Source: Acidobacteriota bacterium
GTDB lineage: Bacteria; Acidobacteriota; Terriglobia; Terriglobales; Acidobacteriaceae
DNA: 5,188 nt
Reading direction: 5' to 3'
Assembly (NCBI GenBank): GCA_028873155.1
Contig: JAGWML010000212.1
Location: 1 to 5,188 of the forward strand
Made by a program: the position numbers and the translations under genes. The notes beneath the pieces were generated by a model, which had not been told where the DNA came from, searched no databases, and saw only the letters and a program-made list of their open reading frames with translations. Numbering within the stretch: position 1 is the first letter of the stretch; every line of letters begins with the position of its first letter. Positions 1 through 4,472 of the stretch are shown piece after piece.

Positions 1-1563
1 CATGACTCGATGGCCCTGCAGCGCATCATCAATACCCCGACGCGCGGCATTGGCAAAACGACGCTGGAAACCCTGGAGCGGCTGGCGCTCGAAACGGGCA
101 CATCAACCTGGGAGGCGATCGGCGCGGCCTTACAGAGCCGGCTGGTTCCGGGGCGCGCCCTGATGGCGCTGGAGAGCTTTCGCCAGCTCATTCTGGATGC
201 ACAGGCGATGATGGACCCTGACTTTGCGGGCAAGCTGATGGCCGACGTGGGCGCGGCTCCCCCAGATGAAGATACGGATTTTGCCTTTGGTGCGACGACT
301 GAAGAGTCTGCCCAGGCAACCGCGCACACAAAAGCCCCAGACACGAGCTTCGATTTTGGCGGCAATGAAGACCAGATGCCGCTGCTGGATGCCTCGCACT
401 TCTCGCCGTTTGCGGCAGCGGCAAAGAGGCCATTTCTGAAGATGCCGAAGCAAGAGGCCTCTGGCTCAGGCGCGGGCGACGTAGCTGAGCCACCTGCCTT
501 TCGCGCGCCGGGCGATGCGGCGACGCTGCCGGAGCTGATTCGCTTTCTCATCGATCGGACGGGCTACATTAAGGCGCTTGAAACCGAGGGCTCGCCGGAG
601 GCCTTCAGCCGCATTGAAAACCTGAAGGAACTTGCCAACGCAGCGCACGATGCCGAAGGCCGCGGCGAGACACTGGCCGAGTTTCTGGATCACGCCGCGC
701 TTGCGTCGGACACCGACCAGTTTGACCCCGATGCGCGCGTAACCCTGATGACGTTGCATGCGGCCAAGGGACTGGAGTTTCCCCTGGTCTTTCTGGCCGG
801 GCTGGAAGAGGGCCTGTTTCCGCATTCGCGCACACTCAATAATCCGGAGGAGCTCGAAGAGGAACGGCGGCTCTGTTATGTGGGCATGACGCGGGCGATG
901 AACACACTGATCCTCACGCGCGCGCAGTATCGCCGGCGCTATGGTAGCGATGCGCCCGAGATGAGCCTGCCTTCGCGCTTTCTGGAAGAGGTGCCGCATC
1001 AGCTCATGGAGAATCTGAGTGAACGCAACGCGGCGTGGTCCAGCGCGGCACGCAGCTACGGCGCAGGACGCAGGCCGGGCAGCAGCGAATTCGGCGACCA
1101 GCATTATGACTATGAGAATGAAAGCCAGGAGGCGCCGAGTTTCCGTGAGAGAACATCCTCGTCGCGGATCAGCTCTGGCTCCCGCAGCGAAACCTCCAAA
1201 CCGTTTGTGGCTCCGTGGATGAAGACGAGCAGCAAACCTGCATCGACCGACTCCACGGCCGCTTCAACGGCAGAGACACCGGAATCGCTCGACAACATCG
1301 CGCGCTTCTTCGGCGGGCGCGGTGCGGACACAACCGGGTTCAAGCCCAAGACCGGCGCGCCGCTGCGCCCCACGATGGACCTGCCCGCGCCCACCGGCGA
1401 GACCGGGCTGAAGAAAGGCCAGCGCGTGCGGCACGGTAAGTATGGCGAAGGTACGATCCTCTATCGCGAGGGCGAAGGCGACGAGGCCAAGCTGACCGTG
1501 ATGTTCAACCGCCATGGCATGAAGAAGCTGATGGAAAAGTTCGCCAACCTCCAGAAGCTGTAA
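1..1563 (+). CDS. uvrD: UvrD/PcrA-type ATP-dependent DNA helicase, C-terminal part (5' end outside window)
   Basis: This is a superfamily 1A helicase that moves 3'-5' on single-stranded DNA, with roles in nucleotide excision repair, replication and removal of stalled RNA polymerase. The frame is already open at base 1, so the ATG at 10 is internal; the N-terminal ATPase half (Walker A, motifs Ia-IV) is missing. Visible in order: the 2B-domain start RIINTPTRGIG (about 22-54); an unusual low-complexity insert (about 217-522); the 2B helices resuming at TLPELIRFLIDRTGY; motif V TLHAAKGLEF (about 751-780); GLEEGLFPHSR; and motif VI EERRLCYVGMTRA (about 859-897), whose arginine contacts ATP. A Ser/Gly/Arg-rich linker of about 135 residues leads to a C-terminal Tudor-like domain (about 1405-1560; GQRVRHGKYGEGT and KKLMEKFANLQKL). 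In PcrA/UvrD proteins this domain binds RNA polymerase. The visible 520 residues exceed the roughly 320 expected for this part of Bacillus PcrA. UvrD versus PcrA naming cannot be settled here. Confidence 0.95.
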   Translation, partial: HDSMALQRIINTPTRGIGKTTLETLERLALETGTSTWEAIGAALQSRLVPGRALMALESFRQLILDAQAMMDPDFAGKLMADVGAAPPDEDTDFAFGATTEESAQATAHTKAPDTSFDFGGNEDQMPLLDASHFSPFAAAAKRPFLKMPKQEASGSGAGDVAEPPAFRAPGDAATLPELIRFLIDRTGYIKALETEGSPEAFSRIENLKELANAAHDAEGRGETLAEFLDHAALASDTDQFDPDARVTLMTLHAAKGLEFPLVFLAGLEEGLFPHSRTLNNPEELEEERRLCYVGMTRAMNTLILTRAQYRRRYGSDAPEMSLPSRFLEEVPHQLMENLSERNAAWSSAARSYGAGRRPGSSEFGDQHYDYENESQEAPSFRERTSSSRISSGSRSETSKPFVAPWMKTSSKPASTDSTAASTAETPESLDNIARFFGGRGADTTGFKPKTGAPLRPTMDLPAPTGETGLKKGQRVRHGKYGEGTILYREGEGDEAKLTVMFNRHGMKKLMEKFANLQKL

Positions 1564-1591
1564 ACCACGCACAAAGCGCGCACGAATCCGT

Positions 1592-1599
1592 GCTATACT
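1592..1599 (+). promoter_or_regulatory. Extended -10 promoter for the cold-shock gene
   Basis: TGCTATACT contains a TGn extension plus TATACT, which matches 5 of 6 bases of the sigma-70 -10 consensus. No good -35 box lies 16-18 bp upstream, as is common for extended -10 promoters. Transcription would start near 1606, giving a leader of about 108 nt. A small inverted repeat (GCACG, 4-nt loop, CGTGC, 1580-1593) overlaps the upstream edge of the element. Confidence 0.55.
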
Positions 1600-1605
1600 C
1601 AATCA

Positions 1606-1713
1606 GTCGTAGAATTCGATCTAGAAGTCCTTGCCTGTTCCGAGTTACCGCTCTGCACGCAAACACTTCCACATTGCGTTCGCGGTAAATTTGCACCAAA
1701 GGAAAAACACACA
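1606..1713 (+). promoter_or_regulatory. Structured 5' leader of the cold-shock gene
   Basis: The inferred untranslated leader can fold into a nested hairpin. TTACCGC (1645-1651) pairs with GCGGTAA (1682-1688), and inside it ACGCAA (1657-1662) pairs with TTGCGT (1674-1679) around an 11-nt loop. The Shine-Dalgarno-like AAGGA (1699-1703) lies 11 nt after the hairpin and 10 nt before the ATG. An upstream TCCTT (1628-1632) is exactly complementary to it, so an alternative fold could mask the ribosome site. Long structured leaders are known for cspA-type mRNAs, where they tune stability and translation with temperature. That this leader does so is inference. Confidence 0.45.
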
Positions 1714-1914
1714 ATGGAAACAGGCACAGTCAAGTGGTTTAACGACGCCAAGGGTTTTGGATTTTTGAGCCGTGAGAACGGCGAGGACGTCTTCGTCCAT
1801 CACACCGCCATTCAGTCGAACGGATTCCGTTCACTGCAGGAAGGCCAGAAGGTCCAGTTCAACGTGACCAAGGGCCCCAAGGGCTGGCAGGCTGAGAACG
1901 TTCAGGCGGTCTAG
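1714..1914 (+). CDS. Cold-shock domain protein, CspA family
   Basis: This 66-residue protein is a single cold-shock (OB-fold) domain, the normal size for bacterial CspA-type proteins. Such proteins bind single-stranded RNA and DNA with little specificity, melt mRNA secondary structure and can antiterminate transcription; they act in the cytoplasm. Visible signatures are the opening GTVKWFNDAKGFGFL (residues 4-18), containing RNP1 (KGFGF, 13-17) with its stacking aromatics W8, F15 and F17, then RNP2 DVFVHH (25-30), and the closing GPKGWQAENVQAV. The ATG start is supported by AAAGGA (1698-1703) and by family length. It is transcribed alone: its own promoter and leader lie upstream and a hairpin terminator follows 25 nt after the stop. 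Cold induction is suggested only by the leader, and many family members are constitutive. Family assignment is very secure; the paralog letter cannot be assigned. Confidence 0.97.
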   Translation: METGTVKWFNDAKGFGFLSRENGEDVFVHHTAIQSNGFRSLQEGQKVQFNVTKGPKGWQAENVQAV

Positions 1915-1939
1915 TCTTTCGCGGATTTGGCTTCACTGA

Positions 1940-1979
1940 AAATAGAATAGGGACGGCATCGGCCGTCCCTTTTCTATTT
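1940..1979. terminator. Bidirectional intrinsic terminator between convergent genes
   Basis: The core is an 8-bp GC-rich stem, GGGACGGC (1950-1957) with GCCGTCCC (1962-1969), around an ATCG loop. Its A/T-rich flanks also pair, so 17 of 18 positions match between 1940-1957 and 1962-1979, with one T-T mismatch. On the plus strand TTTTCTATTT follows the stem; on the minus strand the flank likewise gives a T-rich tail. It can therefore end both the cold-shock transcript and the convergent omega-like transcript, whose stop is at 2008. Confidence 0.9.
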
Positions 1980-2007
1980 GCTGCGCATCGTGAGCGTTGT
2001 CAGGCGT

Positions 2008-2220
2008 TCACGCTTTTGCTGCCGTCTTGGACGCGGCGGGGTGCAAACCGCCGTTCGGCACATCGTGCGTGCCCAGATAGTCGAGCGTGTCATTGATGGT
2101 GTCTTCAAAGCGCGAGCGCGTCTTGTGCGTAACCTTCACGCCTTTGGAAACAAGCTGACACACTTCAAAACGGTTCATTCCCTGCGCAAGCGCGCGATGA
2201 ATCCGATTGGAACGTAACAA
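2008..2220 (-). CDS. Small RNA polymerase omega-subunit-like protein
   Basis: This 70-residue protein resembles the bacterial omega subunit (RpoZ, Rpb6-like family), which binds the beta' subunit, aids its folding and influences ppGpp responses in some bacteria. The similarity is seen by eye. An LRSNRIHRAL opening is followed by NRFEVCQLVSKGVKVTHK, parallel to the omega signature NRF/Y..(C)QL..KA.+..H+. Then comes RFEDTINDTLDYL, parallel to R.qDT.NevL in acidobacterial-type omegas. The tail (HPAASKTAAKA) is Ala/Lys-rich and probably flexible. The start is TTG at 2220, backed by GGAG seven bases upstream; no ATG or GTG lies further upstream in frame before a stop at 2317-2319. The gene stands alone, convergent with the cold-shock gene, whereas rpoZ usually follows gmk. 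It may therefore be a second omega-like copy. It could also be an unrelated conserved small protein; the match is good but short. Confidence 0.7.
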   Translation of the reverse strand: MLRSNRIHRALAQGMNRFEVCQLVSKGVKVTHKTRSRFEDTINDTLDYLGTHDVPNGGLHPAASKTAAKA

Positions 2221-2227
2221 GGATGGA

Positions 2228-2231
2228 CTCC
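2228..2231 (-). promoter_or_regulatory. Ribosome binding site fixing the TTG start of the omega-like gene
   Basis: The minus strand reads GGAG here, with a 7-nt gap (TCCATCC) to the TTG at 2220. This is ideal spacing and is the main evidence that the rare TTG initiates translation. Confidence 0.65.
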
Positions 2232-2360
2232 GATCTCCGGACTTCAGTTCTCGAGTGGCTCGCGAACATGCAATTGTTGCGTGGGCTGCGGAGCTCGTCA
2301 GGAGCGGTGGGACGGCCTAAGCCGAGCAGGCTGGAGATATCCAGACGCGTATCAGTCTTT

Positions 2361-2366
2361 ATTGTA
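2361..2366 (-). promoter_or_regulatory. Possible -10 box for the omega-like gene
   Basis: The minus strand reads TACAAT, matching 5 of 6 bases of the -10 consensus, in a locally AT-rich patch. No convincing -35 is visible at 16-18 bp. Transcription would start near 2354, giving a leader of roughly 130 nt that would include the CTGGA/TCCAG dyad. Weak call. Confidence 0.3.
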
Positions 2367-2441
2367 CGCTTCAATCAAACTCATCGATTCTCGAAATGCG
2401 GCTTCTCCACCGAGGATGCGCTTTCACCGCAACGCAGACCC

Positions 2442-2450
2442 TGTTACCAT
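2442..2450 (+). promoter_or_regulatory. Possible extended -10 promoter for the basic-protein gene
   Basis: TGTTACCAT has the TGn extension and a 4-of-6 match to TATAAT. Only a poor -35 candidate (CTTTCA, 2421-2426, 18-bp spacer) is present. It would start transcription near 2457, about 56 nt before the GTG start. Confidence 0.35.
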
Positions 2451-2501
2451 AACAATGCACATCGCCCGATTGCCGGGACACATTGAAGACATTGCAGGGA
2501 A

Positions 2502-2506
2502 AGAGG
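2502..2506 (+). promoter_or_regulatory. Ribosome binding site selecting the GTG start at 2513
   Basis: AGAGG lies 6 nt before the GTG at 2513. The upstream in-frame TTG at 2483 has no comparable site, so the shorter protein is preferred. Confidence 0.65.
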
Positions 2507-2512
2507 TTCAGC

Positions 2513-2668
2513 GTGGCAGATACGAAAAAGATTGAAGACAGGCAGGAACGCAAGAAGGTGAAGCGCGCCGCCCGCAAGAAGGCCGCCCCGAAGGCGAAGC
2601 GGACAACCCCGCGCGGCTCCAACAAGCAGAAGGTCAAGAAGCTGGTGCGCGGCCAGTCGAAGCGCTAA
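2513..2668 (+). CDS. Small, very basic hypothetical protein (51 residues)
   Basis: I do not recognise a named family. With the GTG start the product has 51 residues, of which 14 are Lys and 8 are Arg (43 percent basic) against only four acidic residues, all in the first 12 positions. The body is a run of K/R/A/P-rich segments (QERKKVKRAARKKAAPKAKR), then TTPRG and a basic KKLVRGQSKR end. It has no signal peptide, membrane segment or cysteine. Such composition is typical of proteins that bind nucleic acid or ribosomes, including histone-H1-like tails, but this is only a compositional inference. Support that it is real: a well-spaced AGAGG, codon use rich in G/C third positions like its neighbours, and a strong terminator 26 nt after the stop. 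The gene is monocistronic. Confidence 0.7.
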   Translation: MADTKKIEDRQERKKVKRAARKKAAPKAKRTTPRGSNKQKVKKLVRGQSKR

Positions 2669-2694
2669 GCCGCCGATAAAACATGCAGGACCCG

Positions 2695-2730
2695 AGGGTC
2701 AGCCCACAAGGGCTGGCCCTTTTCGTCTTT
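2695..2730 (+). terminator. Strong intrinsic terminator after the basic-protein gene
   Basis: An 11-bp stem, AGGGTCAGCCC (2695-2705) with GGGCTGGCCCT (2710-2720), contains one G-T wobble and closes on an ACAA tetraloop. It is followed by TTTTCGTCTTT. It isolates the permease transcript downstream. Confidence 0.92.
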
Positions 2731-2796
2731 CCGGCCATCCGGTTCGGCTGGGTGCTCTACGCGCGACGGGGCTTCCATCCAAACGTCCTCCCTCTG

Positions 2797-2802
2797 TACA
2801 CT
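2797..2802 (+). promoter_or_regulatory. Possible -10 box for the permease gene
   Basis: TACACT matches 4 of 6 bases of the -10 consensus and lies about 60 nt before the proposed start. No clear -35 is seen. A promoter is expected somewhere in 2731-2850 because a terminator precedes the region, but this placement is weak. Confidence 0.25.
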
Positions 2803-2852
2803 GCGACGAAGGCGCTCTTTTTCAAGCGAACCCTTCAGGACGCAGCAATCAC

Positions 2853-2857
2853 AGGAG
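2853..2857 (+). promoter_or_regulatory. Ribosome binding site pointing to a CTG start for the permease
   Basis: AGGAG is followed by a 7-nt gap and then CTG at 2865. This near-ideal site would have no purpose if translation began at the first in-frame ATG, 170 bases downstream at 3027. Confidence 0.75.
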
Positions 2858-2864
2858 AACCAAC

Positions 2865-4415
2865 CTGGCCAGCCAACTCTTCGCTTGCAAGTCCATCGAT
2901 AAGCTGATTCGTGAGTCGGAAGATCCGGAACACTCGCTCAAGAAATCGCTTGGGCCATGGTCCCTGACCGCACTCGGCATCGGCGCCGTTATCGGCTCGG
3001 GCATCTTCACCGTAATTGGCACGGCGATGGCGGGTCAGCGCTTCGATGCACCCTCGATCGAAAATACACCGCTGCTGCACTACCTTCTGACGCATACGGC
3101 GATGGCAGGCCGCCCCGGTGCGGGTCCGGCGCTGGCGCTTTCGCTGGTGCTGGTCGCAATCGTCTGCGTCTTCACAGGCCTTTGCTACGCAGAACTGGCG
3201 TCGATGATTCCCATCGCGGGTTCGGCGTACACCTACACCTACGCAACGCTGGGTGAACTGGTGGCGTGGATCATCGGCTGGGACCTGATTCTCGAATACG
3301 CCTTCAGCAACATGAGCGTGAGCGTGGGCTTCGCCGCGCACACGGTGGACCTGCTGGACTGGTTTGGCCTGCACCTGCCGCTCATGTGGATCTCGCCCGC
3401 ATATCTGCCCACGGGGCTGCAGGACTTTGCCGGGCACGATCTCTACTTGCCCGGCTGGCATATGGGCTTCAACATTCCGGCCTTCCTTGTCGTGATGATT
3501 CTCACCGTGATTCTGGTGCGCGGCATTCGCGAGTCGGCACGCACGAACAACATCCTGGTGCTGGTGAAGATCTGCGCGATCCTGGTCTTCATCGTCGCAG
3601 CCGCCAGCTTCGTCAAGCCGCACTACTGGCATCCTTTCATGCCCAACGGCTGGACGGGCGTGCTGACCGGCGGCTCCATCATCTTCTTCACCTACATCGG
3701 ATTTGACTCGGTTTCTACTGCGGCCGAGGAGTGTCGCAATCCGCAGCGCGACCTGCCCTTCGGCATTCTGGCCACCCTCATCGCGTGCACGCTGCTCTAC
3801 GGCGGCGTGGCGATTGCGCTGAGCGGCATTGTGCCGTGGCACTCGGTGATGGGAGACGCCGCGCCGGTCGTCAATGCGCTGAAGCGGCTCTCGCTCATGC
3901 CCGGCGGCGAGCGCCTGCACTGGGTGCGCCTCTTTGTGCTCATCGGCGCCATGCTGGGCATGATCTCGTCGATCCTGGTGTTTCAGCTTGGCCAGGCGCG
4001 CGTGTGGTTCGCCATGTCGCGCGACCGCCTGCTGCCCACGGTGTTCAGCAACATTCATCCGCGCTTCCGCACGCCGGCCGTGGCCACGTGGGTTGCGGGC
4101 TTCGTCGTGGGCATTCCGGCAGGACTGCTGGACATCGGCACCGTTTCGAATCTGTCGAATATCGGAACGCTCTTTGCGTTTGTGCTGGTCTCCATCGCCG
4201 TCCTCATCCTGCGCTACCGCGAGCCGGAGCGGCACCGCGCCTTCCGCGCGCCGTTAGGGCCGCTGTTCCCGGTGCTCAGCATCATCTTTTGTGTGGTGCT
4301 GATGATGGGCCTGGAAGTGCTGACGTGGCTGGCCTTCTTTGCGTGGCTCCTCGCCGGCCTGCTGATCTACTTCTTCTACAGCCGCCACCGGTCGGAGTTT
4401 GCCGGGATGCGGTAG
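2865..4415 (+). CDS. Amino acid permease, APC superfamily (CAT-like)
   Basis: This inner-membrane transporter carries amino acids, probably with protons; the exact substrate cannot be read from sequence. With the CTG start the protein has 516 residues and about 12 predicted helices: roughly 34-56, 88-112, 126-150, 205-221, 229-250, 264-285, 299-324, 356-376, 404-424, 430-450, 465-484 and 487-505. Helix 1 carries GIGAVIGSGIF (38-48), the unwound substrate-binding segment of APC proteins. Helix 6 carries TYIGFDSVSTAAEE and NPQRDLPFGI, typical of cationic amino acid transporter (CAT, YfnA/YhdG-like) members. The cytoplasmic N-terminus SIDKLI...EHSLKKSLGPW also fits CAT proteins. The first ATG (3027) would delete helix 1; AGGAG upstream and homology favour CTG 2865. 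The loop between helices 1 and 2 is about 25 residues longer than in the CAT proteins I can recall. The gene appears monocistronic, after a strong terminator and before a gene with its own promoter. Confidence 0.95.
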   Translation: MASQLFACKSIDKLIRESEDPEHSLKKSLGPWSLTALGIGAVIGSGIFTVIGTAMAGQRFDAPSIENTPLLHYLLTHTAMAGRPGAGPALALSLVLVAIVCVFTGLCYAELASMIPIAGSAYTYTYATLGELVAWIIGWDLILEYAFSNMSVSVGFAAHTVDLLDWFGLHLPLMWISPAYLPTGLQDFAGHDLYLPGWHMGFNIPAFLVVMILTVILVRGIRESARTNNILVLVKICAILVFIVAAASFVKPHYWHPFMPNGWTGVLTGGSIIFFTYIGFDSVSTAAEECRNPQRDLPFGILATLIACTLLYGGVAIALSGIVPWHSVMGDAAPVVNALKRLSLMPGGERLHWVRLFVLIGAMLGMISSILVFQLGQARVWFAMSRDRLLPTVFSNIHPRFRTPAVATWVAGFVVGIPAGLLDIGTVSNLSNIGTLFAFVLVSIAVLILRYREPERHRAFRAPLGPLFPVLSIIFCVVLMMGLEVLTWLAFFAWLLAGLLIYFFYSRHRSEFAGMR

Positions 4416-4430
4416 GCGCATTATCGCGTG

Positions 4431-4459
4431 AGAGTCGGATACCGCTCCATCGGGACTCT
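4431..4459. repeat. Inverted repeat overlapping the HNH promoter
   Basis: AGAGTC (4431-4436) and GACTCT (4454-4459) are perfect complements separated by 17 nt; the right arm ends on the first base of the TATAAT box. The position suits an operator. A hairpin is possible, but no T-run follows, so it is a poor terminator for the permease. Six-base arms can arise by chance. Confidence 0.35.
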
Positions 4460-4464
4460 ATAAT
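4459..4464 (+). promoter_or_regulatory. Consensus -10 box of the HNH nuclease gene (leaderless start)
   Basis: This is a perfect TATAAT. The expected transcription start, about 7 nt downstream near 4471, falls within two bases of the ATG at 4473, so the mRNA would have essentially no 5' leader. The -35 region is poor (CGGATA, 4436-4441, 17-bp spacer). The last T of the box is also the first base of an in-frame TTG, which therefore cannot be the start if this promoter is used. Confidence 0.6.
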
Positions 4465-4472
4465 TGAGCCGC

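Larger units (their letters stand above)
2221..2512. other. Divergent intergenic region without a convincing gene
   Basis: This 292-bp stretch separates the minus-strand omega-like gene from the plus-strand basic-protein gene. Open frames on both strands here encode sequences with no recognisable domain and no good ribosome site. The region is less GC-rich than the flanking genes around 2350-2400 and 2440-2465, where the promoter candidates lie. It also holds a small dyad, CTGGA-GATA-TCCAG (2331-2344), which could be an operator or an RNA hairpin in the minus-strand leader. Confidence 0.6.

Noticed and set aside
10..12. ATG as the true start of the helicase
   Set aside because: The frame is open to base 1 and residues before and after it match the interior of the 2B domain.
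466..1104. Antisense open frame of 212 codons within the helicase
   Set aside because: No domain, no ribosome site, and it lies fully opposite conserved helicase motifs.
2483..2485. TTG as the start of the basic-protein gene
   Set aside because: It lacks a ribosome site, whereas GTG 2513 has AGAGG at 6 nt.
2223..2486. Open frame of 87 codons in the divergent intergenic region
   Set aside because: No recognisable motif, no credible ribosome site, and it covers likely promoter sequence of both neighbours.
3027..3029. ATG as the start of the permease
   Set aside because: It lies inside helix 1 after the conserved substrate-binding segment and has no ribosome site; CTG 2865 with AGGAG is better.
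2835..4235. Long open frame of 466 codons antisense to the permease
   Set aside because: Its product is an implausible His/Arg/Gln/Asp-rich string with no domain, as expected opposite a GC-rich membrane-protein gene; the sense frame has clear APC signatures.
4464..4466. TTG as the start of the HNH gene
   Set aside because: It overlaps the last base of a perfect TATAAT box, and the ATG 9 bases later suits the predicted transcript start. It would be possible only if another promoter is used.
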